Source of the DNA: an uncultured Pelagibacteraceae bacterium
GTDB taxonomy: Bacteria; Pseudomonadota; Alphaproteobacteria; Pelagibacterales; Pelagibacteraceae
Assembly: GCA_902592445.1 (NCBI GenBank)
Contig: CACJEN010000005.1
Coordinates: 1 to 64,000 of the forward strand
Direction: 5' to 3'
Length of the DNA stretch: 64,000 bases
Shown: piece by piece, positions 44,988-54,269 of the stretch
Layout: each line of letters opens with the position of its first letter
Numbering within the stretch: the first letter of the stretch is position 1
Made by a program: the position numbers and the translations under genes
Notes under the pieces: generated by a model
Database searches by the model: none
What the model saw: the letters and a program-made list of their open reading frames with translations, nothing else
Told to the model about the DNA's origin: nothing

Positions 44988-45734
44988 TTAAATTAGAAAG
45001 TCATAAAGCATTTTTGAACTACTAATAAAAATTAAAGTATAAATTATGTTATAGAATAAGTTTTCCTCAATTATTTTAAGTAATTTAAAACCAATGTAAA
45101 TTCCTAATATTGATAGTGGGAATAACAAAATAGAATTAATTAGCGTTCCTGTATTCATCATAGATAGATGAATATATAATGGTAACTTAATTAAGTTTAC
45201 AAATGTAAAAAAAATTACTCTCGTGCCAACATAAATTTCTTTTTTAAGTCTCAAAGGCAATAAATAAATACTTGTTGGTGTACCTCCAGCGTGTACACAA
45301 AAAGATGTAAATCCTGCAACAATTGTACAAACTGAACCCTTAATATTATTTTTTTTATGAGGTTTAATTTTATTTTTTTTAAATATGAAGTAATGCCCTG
45401 CAAATATAAAACCCATTAATCCAATTAGAAATTTTAAAAGATCTTCAGAAAAATATGAAAATGTAAATGAGCCAACAATAATTCCAATTGCAGCTGATGG
45501 GATAATTAATTTTAAAGTTTCAAGGTCATAATCTTTTCTAAATCTATAAACCGCTATAAAATCTGAAAATATTAAAATTGGTAGCATAATTGCTAATGCC
45601 TCTGTTAATGACATTGATAGTGTCATTAATGGAATTGAAATTAATGCTATAGAACCTCCCAATCCAGATTTTGCTATTCCGAATAGAATTATTGCTGGAA
45701 TTACTGAAATTAAGAAAATAAGATTTATTTCCAT
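44988..45734 (-). CDS. TauE/SafE (TSUP) family permease, second copy
   Basis: A 248-residue protein with about eight helices and the TSUP motif ILFGIAKSGLGGSIALISIPLM near the start (positions 16-37). The second repeat starts at FCVHAGGTPTSIYLLP. It is shorter than the one at 25752 and has no long insert. It lies upstream of the thiV riboswitch on the same strand. It might export a sulfur compound or another anion; no context fixes it. Confidence 0.85.
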   Translation of the reverse strand: MEINLIFLISVIPAIILFGIAKSGLGGSIALISIPLMTLSMSLTEALAIMLPILIFSDFIAVYRFRKDYDLETLKLIIPSAAIGIIVGSFTFSYFSEDLLKFLIGLMGFIFAGHYFIFKKNKIKPHKKNNIKGSVCTIVAGFTSFCVHAGGTPTSIYLLPLRLKKEIYVGTRVIFFTFVNLIKLPLYIHLSMMNTGTLINSILLFPLSILGIYIGFKLLKIIEENLFYNIIYTLIFISSSKMLYDFLI

Positions 45735-45740
45735 TCAGTT

Positions 45741-45992
45741 TTACTGAAGCTGAAATAATTTTTTACCTAGTGGACTAATTGGTTCTTGAGGAATTGGTTT
45801 CTTGCCAGTTTTTTTTTCGATAATTTTAATTAATTGTTTAGCTAAGCCTTTTCGTCTAAAAATAGGATTTACGAATATATATTCGATCTCTCCCATCTCA
45901 TTATATCTTGCAAAACCAAGTGTTGTGTTCACATTTTTGAATGTAATTATACCTTCAGTTTCTACACACTCATAATTATTTAGGTTGTCCAT
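45741..45992 (-). CDS. Short GNAT-type acetyltransferase
   Basis: The 83-residue protein has the GNAT motif A, EIEYIFVNPIFRRKGLAKQL, with RRKGLA as the acetyl-CoA phosphate loop. It lacks the fourth strand and tail of full-size GNATs, as in the small YjdJ-type group. It lies 6 bases upstream of the TSUP gene and 2 bases after the small membrane gene, so it is in one transcript. Substrate unknown. Confidence 0.75.
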   Translation of the reverse strand: MDNLNNYECVETEGIITFKNVNTTLGFARYNEMGEIEYIFVNPIFRRKGLAKQLIKIIEKKTGKKPIPQEPISPLGKKLFQLQ

Positions 45993-45994
45993 GA

Positions 45995-46159
45995 TCAGTC
46001 ATATAATAATAATCCTAGAATAGACAAGGCAATAATTGAAATAGTTACTATTATATAATTAATTTTAAATTTGTATTTTTGATAAAAAAAATCCTCAATT
46101 TTTTTCCAAAATATAACTATGAGTAATAAAATAATTACAGGTAATACAATTTTAACCAT
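45995..46159 (-). CDS. Small two-helix membrane protein, 54 residues
   Basis: Starting at the ATG at 46157-46159 (MVKIVLPVII) the frame encodes two hydrophobic helices separated by a basic-aromatic loop with KKIEDFFYQKYKFK. An ATG 31 codons upstream would make it start just 5 bases from the divergent GcvT-like gene; the added part is not membrane-like and would cover the presumed promoter, so the short form is favoured. No family recognised. Confidence 0.6.
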   Translation of the reverse strand: MVKIVLPVIILLLIVIFWKKIEDFFYQKYKFKINYIIVTISIIALSILGLLLYD

Positions 46160-46202
46160 TAAATAAGTTAGACTAATTAGTTTATTTTTTAAATTAATTA
46201 AA

Positions 46203-46217
46203 TTGTCTTTAAGACAA
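46203..46217. promoter_or_regulatory. 15-base palindrome in the GcvT-like gene's upstream region
   Basis: Arms TTGTCTT and AAGACAA flank one base, 41 bases upstream of the GcvT-like start. It is a candidate operator for the divergent pair. Confidence 0.4.
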
Positions 46218-46257
46218 ATTTCTTTGCATAAAATTTGCTTTCTGCTATGCACTCACA

Positions 46258-47397
46258 ATGACAGATAAAAACTTTGGTTTTGGTACACAAATTAGAAAAT
46301 CTCCTTATTTCAATGCAACAGTCAGATACGGTGCAAAAGGGTTTTCAGTTTATAACCATATGTATATTCCAAGAGATTTTGGAAGTCCTGAACAAAATTT
46401 TTGGAATTTGATTGAAAATGCCATTTTATGTGATGTTGCAGTTGAAAGGCAGGTTGAGATAACTGGACCAGATGCATACAAGTTTATACAGTTATTAACT
46501 CCAAGGGATTTATCTAAGCTTGCAGTGGGTCAATGCAAATATGTTTTAATAGTTAATAACGAAGGTGGAATTTTAAACGATCCAGTTTTATTAAGACTTG
46601 ATACAAATCATTTTTGGCTGTCACTTGCTGATAGTGATGTATTATTTTGGGCTCAGGGAGTTGCAATAAATTCTGGTTTGAACGTTAAAATTACAGAGCC
46701 TGATGTTTCACCATTGCAATTACAAGGTCCAAAATCAGGAGACATTATGGTTAGCTTATTCGGTGAAAGCATTAAGAGTTTAAAATACTACTGGCTTAAA
46801 GAGTACGAATTAGATGGAATTCCATTAATTGTTTCAAGAACTGGTTGGTCAAGTGAACTTGGATATGAAATATATTTAAGAGATGGATCAAAAGGTGATG
46901 ACTTGTATGAAAAAATTATGACTGGTGGAAAAAATTTTGGTATTCAGCCAGGTCATACATCATCAATAAGAAGAATTGAGGGTGGAATGTTATCTTATCA
47001 TGCAGATGCAGATATAAATACTAATCCTTTTGAACTAGGTCTTGATAGGTTAGTCAACTTAGAAAGTGATATAAATTTCATCGGTAAAGATGCATTAAAA
47101 AAAATTAAAAATGAAGGAATAAAAAGAAAACAAGTTGGTATTGAATTAGATTGTGAACCGTTGTTAGGTCCTAATACAACTTTTTGGACAATAATGAATA
47201 AAAGTGAAAAAGTTGGGAAAGTTACATCAGCTGTTTACTCACCAAGACTTAAAAAAAATATTGCTTTAGCAATGGTAGATATAAAATACACAGATTTAGG
47301 AACAAAATTAAAAACTAAAATTGATGATAAAATAGTCAATTGCACTATCGTGGAAAAACCATTTTTTGATCCTAAAAAGAAGATTGCCTCAAGTTAA
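46258..47397 (+). CDS. GcvT-family folate-dependent methyltransferase, DmdA-like
   Basis: The 379-residue protein resembles DMSP demethylase DmdA and its relatives rather than glycine-cleavage GcvT: YNHMYIPRDF near the start, CDVAVERQVEITG, LTPRDLSKLAVGQC, NDPVLLRLD, WLSLADSDV and RTGWSSELGYEIY. Those segments line up with DmdA motifs I know from SAR11. Differences such as HTSSIRRIEGGMLSY, where DmdA has a different sequence, mean it may be a paralogue that demethylates another compound. It would hand a methyl group to tetrahydrofolate. The palindrome upstream may control it. Confidence 0.78.
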   Translation: MTDKNFGFGTQIRKSPYFNATVRYGAKGFSVYNHMYIPRDFGSPEQNFWNLIENAILCDVAVERQVEITGPDAYKFIQLLTPRDLSKLAVGQCKYVLIVNNEGGILNDPVLLRLDTNHFWLSLADSDVLFWAQGVAINSGLNVKITEPDVSPLQLQGPKSGDIMVSLFGESIKSLKYYWLKEYELDGIPLIVSRTGWSSELGYEIYLRDGSKGDDLYEKIMTGGKNFGIQPGHTSSIRRIEGGMLSYHADADINTNPFELGLDRLVNLESDINFIGKDALKKIKNEGIKRKQVGIELDCEPLLGPNTTFWTIMNKSEKVGKVTSAVYSPRLKKNIALAMVDIKYTDLGTKLKTKIDDKIVNCTIVEKPFFDPKKKIASS

Positions 47398-47399
47398 AA

Positions 47400-47567
47400 T
47401 TAGAAAATAAAATAAGTAATCAAAATTACAATTAATACAATTATAGACCAAATGGATAAATTGGTTAGAAATTGTTTAAATTTTGAATTAGTTTTTAGAA
47501 AAGCAGGCAAAACTAATATTAATACAGCAATTAGAGATATCGCTGGAATTACTTGTTCTAAATTCAA
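47400..47567 (-). CDS. Small membrane protein, 55 residues, TTG start
   Basis: The minus-strand frame has two hydrophobic segments (about 6-22 and 36-54) around a loop LKTNSKFKQF. There is no ATG in frame, and the TTG at 47565-47567 is the first possible start after a stop. It lies 5 bases downstream of the ABC permease gene on the same strand. The good helix pattern supports it; the start is uncertain. Confidence 0.5.
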   Translation of the reverse strand: MNLEQVIPAISLIAVLILVLPAFLKTNSKFKQFLTNLSIWSIIVLIVILITYFIF

Positions 47568-47572
47568 ACTAT

Positions 47573-48340
47573 TTATTGTTTTATGTTATAACCTTTTTTT
47601 AACAATGTTGTTACAACAGTTATACAAGTTATTAAAAAAAGTAACATACAGCCAATACTTATCCATATATTAAAATCTGAAACACCATAAAAAGAGTATC
47701 TCATTCCATTAATTAGATAAACAACTGGATTAAAGTAAGTAACTGTTTGCCAAAAAGAAGGAAGCATATCTAAAGAGTATAAGCTACCGCCAAGAAAAAC
47801 CATTGGTGTAATTACTAATGTTGGTACAATTGACATTTGTTCAAAATTAGAGCTCATCAATCCAATTAAAAAGCCAAATAGTGCGAATGTAAAAGCTACA
47901 AGCACCAAAAGGAATATCATGAGTAATGGATATTTAACTGTTACATCTACAAAAAACAAAGAGGTAATAAATATAACAACGCCAACTATTAAAGTTTTAG
48001 TTGCACCTGCCCCAACAAATGCAAGTACTACTTCAAACGTAGAAATTGGAGCAGCTAAAATTTCATAAATAGTGCCATTAAATTTTGGAAAAAATATTCC
48101 AAAAGAAGTATTGCTTATTGATTGTGTCAATAAAGTTAACATCAATAAACCTGGTACTATGTATGAGCCATAACTTAGCCCATCAATACTCTCCACATAA
48201 TCACCAATAACAGATCCAAAAACAATAAAGTAAAGAGAGGTGGATAACACTGGTGAAAGTAAAGATTGTAGTAACGTTCTTCTAAATCTATCCATTTCAT
48301 GAAGGTAAATAGCTCTTAGAGCATAAAAGTTAAATTTCAT
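47573..48340 (-). CDS. ABC-2 type exporter permease (YadH-like)
   Basis: A 255-residue protein with six helices and the ABC-2 permease pattern: [20 protein letters not shown] near the start (positions 17-36), a [13 protein letters not shown] segment, and [15 protein letters not shown] near 180. Its size and neighbour fit E. coli YadH/YadG. It overlaps the ATPase gene by 11 nt. Exported substrate unknown. Confidence 0.88.
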   Translation of the reverse strand: MKFNFYALRAIYLHEMDRFRRTLLQSLLSPVLSTSLYFIVFGSVIGDYVESIDGLSYGSYIVPGLLMLTLLTQSISNTSFGIFFPKFNGTIYEILAAPISTFEVVLAFVGAGATKTLIVGVVIFITSLFFVDVTVKYPLLMIFLLVLVAFTFALFGFLIGLMSSNFEQMSIVPTLVITPMVFLGGSLYSLDMLPSFWQTVTYFNPVVYLINGMRYSFYGVSDFNIWISIGCMLLFLITCITVVTTLLKKGYNIKQ

Positions 48341-49265
48341 TATTTTCCTTTACTAAAGTGACAAATATTTTTTCTAAAGAACTTTGCTCTGTTTTAAGGT
48401 CTCTCATTTTTAAACCAGCCTCTTTTAATTCTTGTAACAAATTTGTAATTCCAGTCCTCTCAGCTCTAACATTATAGTTATAAATAAGCGACATTTGATC
48501 TTTTCCAATTACTAATTCATATTTTGAAAGTTGTTCAGGAATTTGAGTTATTTTATCTTGTAGTTCTATTAATAAAGTTTTTTGACCCATTCTTTTAAGT
48601 AAATCATTTTTATTTTCTACAACAATGATTTCTCCTTGATTGATTACAGCTACTCTATCTGCAATTGCCTCTGCCTCTTCAATGTAATGAGTTGTCAAAA
48701 TTATTGTTACTCCAGTTTTTCTTAATATATCCACAACATTCCACATATCTTTTCTTAACTCTACATCTACACCTGCTGTTGGTTCATCCAAAAAAAGTAT
48801 TGAGGGTTCATGAGAAAGTGCTTTGGCAATTAAAACTCTTCTTTTCATTCCGCCAGATAATTGTCTAAGTCCAAGATCTTTTTTATCCCATAAACTTAAA
48901 TCTTTTAAAACTTTTTCTATATGTTTCGGATTTGGAGATTTGCCATACAAGCCTCTCGAGTAAGATACATTATTGAAAACCGTCTCAAAAGCTTCCAAGG
49001 TTAATTCTTGGGGTACTAATCCAATTCTTGATCTAGTTTCGCGGTATTGATCAATTATATCAAAATTGTCGACAGTAATGTTGCCTGAAGTGGGAGTTAC
49101 AATTCCACATATTACACTTATCAAAGTTGTTTTCCCAGCTCCATTGGGACCTAATAATGCTAAAATTTCTCCTTTTTTAATTGTGAGATTAATATTTTTT
49201 AAAGCGTTAAATCCATTACTGTAAACTTTAGATAAGTCATTAATTATAATTTGATTTTCTTTCAT
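48330..49265 (-). CDS. ABC exporter ATP-binding protein (YadG-like)
   Basis: The 311-residue ATPase has Walker [11 protein letters not shown] near 37-46, signature LSGGMKRR, Walker [13 protein letters not shown] and switch His in [11 protein letters not shown]-terminal extension of about 80 residues is typical of the drug/multidrug exporter group. It precedes the permease in the same transcript. Confidence 0.92.
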   Translation of the reverse strand: MKENQIIINDLSKVYSNGFNALKNINLTIKKGEILALLGPNGAGKTTLISVICGIVTPTSGNITVDNFDIIDQYRETRSRIGLVPQELTLEAFETVFNNVSYSRGLYGKSPNPKHIEKVLKDLSLWDKKDLGLRQLSGGMKRRVLIAKALSHEPSILFLDEPTAGVDVELRKDMWNVVDILRKTGVTIILTTHYIEEAEAIADRVAVINQGEIIVVENKNDLLKRMGQKTLLIELQDKITQIPEQLSKYELVIGKDQMSLIYNYNVRAERTGITNLLQELKEAGLKMRDLKTEQSSLEKIFVTLVKENNEI

Positions 49266-49360
49266 GGGGTTGTGAACATATAATTGTTAAAAAGATTATT
49301 ACAAGAAATTATAAGAACACATTTATTAACTACAATTAATAATAGGGTTTTTTAACTAAT

Positions 49361-49804
49361 CTAATGACAAGCTTGATCGAATTTTTTAAGTCTCCAATAA
49401 TTATAAGGCCATGGAGTTACAAAACCAACTGCTAACATAATTGGAACTACCCACCAGGTAAGTATTGCGCCACCTGTTAAGAAATAATCAGTTAAATTCA
49501 TTGCAACTTCCATGCTGATCATAGATATAAAACTCATCCCAATAGCTGTGTGAAAAGCTTTTTTGAAATCAAAATTTTGTTTCATCAAAATTATTGTCTC
49601 TAAAATAATACTTGTTATTAAACCATTTATGATGGCTAACATCATTATGGCAAGGACGGGAAAAGGGATTTTGGTTAATTGAAAAAATAAAATTGTTCCA
49701 AAATCTCCTATAGAACATCCAAGTAAACACCATGCAGTATTTTTTGCACTTCTTTTCCATGTATGTTTACATGACCAATTAAAATTTAAAGTTTCTGTAC
49801 TCAT
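49361..49804 (-). CDS. DUF4396-like membrane protein
   Basis: A 147-residue protein with four helices and a Cys/His-rich start (SCKHTWKRSAKNTAWCLLGC) that is followed by SIGDFGTILFF. That pattern fits DUF4396. The Cys and His in the first helix region could bind copper or heme. It overlaps the cytochrome c gene (ATGA), so it belongs to the same redox operon. Confidence 0.7.
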   Translation of the reverse strand: MSTETLNFNWSCKHTWKRSAKNTAWCLLGCSIGDFGTILFFQLTKIPFPVLAIMMLAIINGLITSIILETIILMKQNFDFKKAFHTAIGMSFISMISMEVAMNLTDYFLTGGAILTWWVVPIMLAVGFVTPWPYNYWRLKKFDQACH

Positions 49805-50235
49805 TTTTTACTAATTTCCAACTGATGAAAATAAATATCATCATTCCAATATGATTTAATATAGGAAAGAATATTATCAATCCCTTCATCTTCAATATTG
49901 TCGCCAAAACCCATCATTTTACCTTCATAATTTTTTATCAGTTTTGCAAATCCATACTTTATAATTTTATGCAACAACTCATCGGAATGATGCCACGTAT
50001 GTCCTGTTCCATTTAAAGGTGGTGCTTTTCTATGTCCGTCTTCATCAAATCCTTTCCAGTTTTTTGCACCAGCTAAATTTACTTGATGACAAGAAGCACA
50101 GTATTGATTGTATAATAATTTTCCTGCTTCAATTTTTAATGGATCGTCTTTAGTTATAGGATAATGAGAATGCGAATACGCAGTTTTAATTAAACAAAAA
50201 AATAAAAATATTATAAAAAAAAAATTTTTAAACAT
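49801..50235 (-). CDS. Periplasmic class I cytochrome c
   Basis: The 144-residue protein has a signal peptide (about 1-22), heme motif CASCH at 46-50 and a probable axial Met in EGKMMGFGD. It is a single-heme electron carrier. The gene sits 8 bases after the second cytochrome and overlaps the DUF4396 gene, so the three are cotranscribed. Confidence 0.88.
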   Translation of the reverse strand: MFKNFFFIIFLFFCLIKTAYSHSHYPITKDDPLKIEAGKLLYNQYCASCHQVNLAGAKNWKGFDEDGHRKAPPLNGTGHTWHHSDELLHKIIKYGFAKLIKNYEGKMMGFGDNIEDEGIDNILSYIKSYWNDDIYFHQLEISKK

Positions 50236-50243
50236 TTAAAATG

Positions 50244-50693
50244 TTAATGTGGTTTTCTATATCTGCTATGACACGCATTACAATTTGCCCACATTAATTT
50301 TTTGTAGGTTGCTTGTATGTCATCTACCTCTTCCATAACTTTAGCTAATTGTAACATGTCATCTGCTGCTTTTTGCATTAAAGCGTTAAATGCATCCTTT
50401 TCTTCCCAAATAATTGGTAAAGCCTCAGTACCATGACCTTCTTTAGAATTTTCTGGAAAATAATTTAATAAATTTTCATAATTCTTACTCATTTCAAGAA
50501 TAATAGGTTCTGCTTCCTCAAACTCGAAATCCTTCAATAGAATATTTACCCTTTTAGCTAATTTCGCATTATTGCTAAAAATTGCTTTTCTACCTTTAAT
50601 TATATCCTCTATACTTTCTTCAGAATGAGCAATAAAATTAGAATTAAAAAATGATGCAGCGACAAAAATTAGTAATAAAACTTTATTTTTCAT
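50244..50693 (-). CDS. Cytochrome c'/c556 family protein
   Basis: The 149-residue protein has a signal peptide (about 1-23) and the heme motif CNACH at 138-142 just before its C terminus, as in class II cytochromes with a four-helix bundle. Such proteins bind NO or transfer electrons. Its start codon lies 11 bases from the start codon of the divergent cytochrome b561 gene. Confidence 0.87.
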   Translation of the reverse strand: MKNKVLLLIFVAASFFNSNFIAHSEESIEDIIKGRKAIFSNNAKLAKRVNILLKDFEFEEAEPIILEMSKNYENLLNYFPENSKEGHGTEALPIIWEEKDAFNALMQKAADDMLQLAKVMEEVDDIQATYKKLMWANCNACHSRYRKPH

Positions 50694-50704
50694 AAATATA
50701 AAGT

Positions 50705-51232
50705 ATGAGAGATTTAAACATTATACCAAAATATAATATTTTTACTAAATTTTTCCATTGGCTAAGTGTCATGGGTTTAACAGTTCAAATACCACTTGGT
50801 TTTTATTTAGTTAGACAAGAATTTTCTGATTTAAGAATAACAATTGAGGAAATTCACGTATTAATTGGAATTACAATTTTTTATATAACTTTATTAAGAC
50901 TATTGGTGAGGCTTTTTGTCAATTCTCCAGAAGATCCAATTGAGGCATTTCCAGGTCAAATGATAATTGCGAAACTAAATCATTTTTTATTATATTTAAC
51001 ACTGCTAACAGTCACTTCTTCTGGGATATTAAAAAAGTTGTTTAATGGTGAAAAATTAAATTTTGGGATTACTGAAATCAAATTAAAATCGAATTTTGAT
51101 TATGCTGATTTAAGTTATGATGTGCATATATACTCAAATTATACTTTGATTGCTCTTATATCTTTGCATATTTTAGCGGCATTGTTACATACCTTTGTTT
51201 TTAAAGATAATGTTATCAAAAGAATAACATGA
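50705..51232 (+). CDS. Cytochrome b561 family membrane protein
   Basis: The 175-residue protein has four helices with possible heme-ligand His at 18, 51, 141 and 155, and others at 93 and 162. It resembles the bacterial CybB/YodB branch, whose E. coli member oxidises superoxide to reduce quinone. It is divergent from cytochrome c' and its stop overlaps the thioredoxin-like gene (ATGA), so they form a small redox unit. Confidence 0.88.
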   Translation: MRDLNIIPKYNIFTKFFHWLSVMGLTVQIPLGFYLVRQEFSDLRITIEEIHVLIGITIFYITLLRLLVRLFVNSPEDPIEAFPGQMIIAKLNHFLLYLTLLTVTSSGILKKLFNGEKLNFGITEIKLKSNFDYADLSYDVHIYSNYTLIALISLHILAALLHTFVFKDNVIKRIT

Positions 51233-51612
51233 TTAAGCTTAAAATTTTAATATTTGTATCTTGTTTTACTTTTTATTCATTTGCAAGTTTTGGCTTTGAA
51301 AAATCTTCTAATTTTTCCTTAGATGAATTTGATAAACTAAACAATCAAGGAAAGACAATTGTAATTAATTCTTGGAACGAATGGTGTTCAGTTTGCGCAA
51401 CTCAAACTTCTATATTTGAACAAGCAAAAAAAGATTTTCCAGATTTTGAGTTCTTTTTTTATGAACATGATGAAAATAAAAATATAAGTGAAAAACTAAA
51501 TATAAAGTTTTGGACCACTATAGCCATTTATAAAGATGGAAAAGAAATTGCTAGAGAAATTGGTTTGGATAAAAAAGAGGATATTTACGACTTACTCAAA
51601 AAAGGTATTTAA
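51229..51612 (+). CDS. Exported thioredoxin-like protein
   Basis: A 127-residue protein with signal peptide (about 1-23) and the active-site WCSVC (Trp52, Cys53, Cys56). It could be a periplasmic disulfide reductase for cytochrome c maturation or for its partner cytochromes. It follows the b561 gene by overlap and converges with ald (4 nt overlap). Confidence 0.85.
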   Translation: MIKLKILIFVSCFTFYSFASFGFEKSSNFSLDEFDKLNNQGKTIVINSWNEWCSVCATQTSIFEQAKKDFPDFEFFFYEHDENKNISEKLNIKFWTTIAIYKDGKEIAREIGLDKKEDIYDLLKKGI

Positions 51613-52724
51613 TTTAAGATTTCAGAAGCATTAGCGTATTGGTGACCAAAAACATCTGCAACAGCTTTATAAGTGACACAACCTTTATGAACATTTAATC
51701 CAGCTAAAAAGTTTAAATCTTCTTTTAACGCTTTTTGATAACCATCATTTGCTAGTTTACTTAAAAAGGGTAAAGTAGCATTGTTTAATGCAATTGTTGA
51801 AGTTCTAGGAACCCCTCCTGGCATGTTTGCTACGCAATAATGAACTACATCATCAACGATATAAGTTGGTTCTGCGTGTGTTGTCGGTTTGCTGGTTTCA
51901 ACACATCCACCTTGATCTATTGCAACATCAACTATTACAGATCCTCTTTTCATTTTCTTAAGCATATTTTTTGATACTAATTTTGGTGCTTCAGCCCCTG
52001 GAATTAAAACTCCTCCAACTAATAAATCACATTCTGAGATCAATTTTTCTATATCGGTTTGGTCACTTAATTGAGGAATGATTTTGTCTCCAAACATTTC
52101 AGTTAATTGTTTTAGTCTCTCAGCTGATTTATCAACAATATGAACTTTTGCTCTCATTCCTGTTGCAATAATTGCAGCATTTTCTCCAACAACGCCTCCA
52201 CCTAAAATAACTACATTACCAGGTTCTCCACCAGGAGCTCCACCAAGCAATATCCCTCTTCCTTTTTGATTTTTCTCTAAACAATGTGCTCCAGCTTGAA
52301 CAGACATTCTGCCTGCGACCGCACTCATTGGTGCAAGCAGTGGAAGTCTACCATTATTATCTGTGACAGTTTCATAAGCTATGCAAACTGATTTTGAATC
52401 TATTAATCCTTGTGTTAATTCTTTTGCAGCAGCTAAATGCAAATAAGTAAAAACTATTTGATTTTCTTTAATCATTTTTACCTCTTTTGCTAAAGGTTCT
52501 TTGACTTTAACAATTATTTCAGAGTCGTTAAAAATATCCTCTGCCTTATCAATAATTTTAGCTCCAGCTGATTTATATTGATCATTATCAAAACCAGCTT
52601 CAAAACCACCATTATTTTCAATTAATACCTCATGACCATTTGAGGTTAAAGTTTTTACACTTTCGGGAGTTAATCCTATACGATTTTCTTGCGGTTTAAT
52701 TTCCTTAGGAACACCGATTTTCAT
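51609..52724 (-). CDS. ald: Alanine dehydrogenase
   Basis: The 371-residue enzyme interconverts L-alanine and pyruvate plus ammonia. Key residues are Arg15 (ENRIG), Lys75 (KVKEPL) and His96 (TYLHLAA), all at the usual positions, with the NAD motif VILGGGVVGENAA. It follows the aminotransferase gene by 9 bases. In taurine use it would recycle alanine made by the aminotransferase back to pyruvate and release ammonium. Confidence 0.95.
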   Translation of the reverse strand: MKIGVPKEIKPQENRIGLTPESVKTLTSNGHEVLIENNGGFEAGFDNDQYKSAGAKIIDKAEDIFNDSEIIVKVKEPLAKEVKMIKENQIVFTYLHLAAAKELTQGLIDSKSVCIAYETVTDNNGRLPLLAPMSAVAGRMSVQAGAHCLEKNQKGRGILLGGAPGGEPGNVVILGGGVVGENAAIIATGMRAKVHIVDKSAERLKQLTEMFGDKIIPQLSDQTDIEKLISECDLLVGGVLIPGAEAPKLVSKNMLKKMKRGSVIVDVAIDQGGCVETSKPTTHAEPTYIVDDVVHYCVANMPGGVPRTSTIALNNATLPFLSKLANDGYQKALKEDLNFLAGLNVHKGCVTYKAVADVFGHQYANASEILN

Positions 52725-52733
52725 AAATTGGAA

Positions 52734-54077
52734 TTAATTTTTTTTGCTTTTTGCGTAGTTTGAAATTCCAGTTCTTAGTTTTTCAATAATTTCATCTATA
52801 TGTTTTTTTTCACAAATGAACATCGGAGCAATAATTAAACAGTCTCCTGTTGCTTTAAAATTAACTCCTGCTTCATAACAATGTTTAAAACATGTAAATC
52901 CAGCGGCTCCAGGCTTTTTATGCATTTTCATGTCTATACCGCCCATCATTCCATATCCTCTAATATTATCTACTGCTTCTAAATCTTTAAGAGACATTAA
53001 ACCTTCTTGGAAATATGGACTCATTTCTTTTGCCCTATTAAATATATCTTCTTTCTCAAATATATCTTGAACCGCTAAACCTGCTGCAACAGAGATAGGT
53101 ATTCCTGAGTATGTGTATCCATGGAATAATTCTATTGTTCCTTTGGGTGCGCCGTCCATTATTGAATCGTAAATTTCCTCTTTACATGCCACTGCACCCA
53201 ATGGTGATATACCATTCGTTGTTGCTTTTGCCATTGTGATTATATCTGGTGTTACACCGTACTCTTGAGACGCAAATGGTGAGCCTGTTCTTCCCCATCC
53301 TGTAATGACCTCGTCAAAAATTAAAATTATGCCGTGTTTATCGCAAATCTCTCTTAGTCTTTGTAAGTATCCTTTTGGTGGAACTAAAGTTCCAGTTGAT
53401 CCTGCAATTGGTTCTACAATACATGCTGCAATATTTTCTCCTCCAAAGTTTGTACAAATTCTTTCTAAATCATCTGCTAATTCTGCACCTGTTTCAGGCT
53501 GACCTGAAATAAATTTATGTTCTGGTAAATGTGTATGCCTCATATGAACTACACCTGGCATTAATACACTTGCAAATGTTTTAACATTATTAATCATACC
53601 ACCAACAGATGTTGCTCCAATATTCATCCCATGGTAACCTCTTTCTCTACCGACAAATCTAAAACGATTACCTTCTCCTCTAGATTTATGATACGCTATC
53701 GCAATTTTAATTGCTGTTTCAACTGCAGTTGATCCACAAATCGTATAAAAAATTCTATTTAAATTTCCTGGGGTATGTTTTGCAATTCTTGTAGCAAGTT
53801 CAAATGAACCTCCAAAACCTTGTTGAAATGGTTGAGCGTAATCAACAGTTTTTAGTTGTTTAGTTATTGCATCAATAATCTCTTGCCTTCCATGTCCTAA
53901 AGGATTGCAAAATAATCCTGAGCTTGCATCAATTTGAGTTTTCCCATGGTGGTTTTTTAAATAAACTCCTTTTGCTTCAACTATTAATCTTGGATTTTCT
54001 TTAAAGTCTTTATTGGATGTAAACGGCATCCAATGTTCATTTAAAGAATTTGGAATATTTGGTTTTTCTGAACTCAT
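52734..54077 (-). CDS. tpa: Class III aminotransferase, probable taurine:pyruvate aminotransferase
   Basis: The 447-residue omega-aminotransferase has GSTAVETAIKIA (115-126), YHGMNIGATS, Asp255 in FDEVITGWGRTG and PLP Lys284 in MAKATTNG. The class also includes beta-alanine:pyruvate and GABA transaminases, so sequence alone is ambiguous. Location between ald and divergent tauABC, with xsc elsewhere in the window, supports taurine to sulfoacetaldehyde. It is divergent from tauA with about 190 bases between them. Confidence 0.85.
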   Translation of the reverse strand: MSSEKPNIPNSLNEHWMPFTSNKDFKENPRLIVEAKGVYLKNHHGKTQIDASSGLFCNPLGHGRQEIIDAITKQLKTVDYAQPFQQGFGGSFELATRIAKHTPGNLNRIFYTICGSTAVETAIKIAIAYHKSRGEGNRFRFVGRERGYHGMNIGATSVGGMINNVKTFASVLMPGVVHMRHTHLPEHKFISGQPETGAELADDLERICTNFGGENIAACIVEPIAGSTGTLVPPKGYLQRLREICDKHGIILIFDEVITGWGRTGSPFASQEYGVTPDIITMAKATTNGISPLGAVACKEEIYDSIMDGAPKGTIELFHGYTYSGIPISVAAGLAVQDIFEKEDIFNRAKEMSPYFQEGLMSLKDLEAVDNIRGYGMMGGIDMKMHKKPGAAGFTCFKHCYEAGVNFKATGDCLIIAPMFICEKKHIDEIIEKLRTGISNYAKSKKN

Positions 54078-54151
54078 ATAATTTTTAAAAAAGTAAGTTT
54101 TTATCCTCTTAGACTAATTCATTTTGATTGGACAGAAAATAAATATACCAT

Positions 54152-54166
54152 ACAACTCAAAGTTGT
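54152..54166. promoter_or_regulatory. Inverted repeat in the tpa-tauA divergent region
   Basis: Arms ACAACT and AGTTGT flank CAA. It lies about midway between the tpa and tauA starts, where a shared regulator could act. Short and only moderately significant. Confidence 0.3.
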
Positions 54167-54269
54167 CTAAGTTTTTAATGTCACCCCTTATGCATAATTC
54201 ATCATTTACATCAATCTTATAATGAACTTAAATACGCGCCGTAAATTAAATTTAATTACAGGAGAAATA

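Noticed and set aside
46160-46252. Longer start for the small membrane gene at 45995
   Set aside because: It would leave only 5 bases to the divergent gene and cover the palindrome; the extra residues are not membrane-like.
47452-47673. 73-codon plus-strand frame after the DmdA-like gene
   Set aside because: It runs across the end of the ABC permease gene and antisense to a better small membrane frame.
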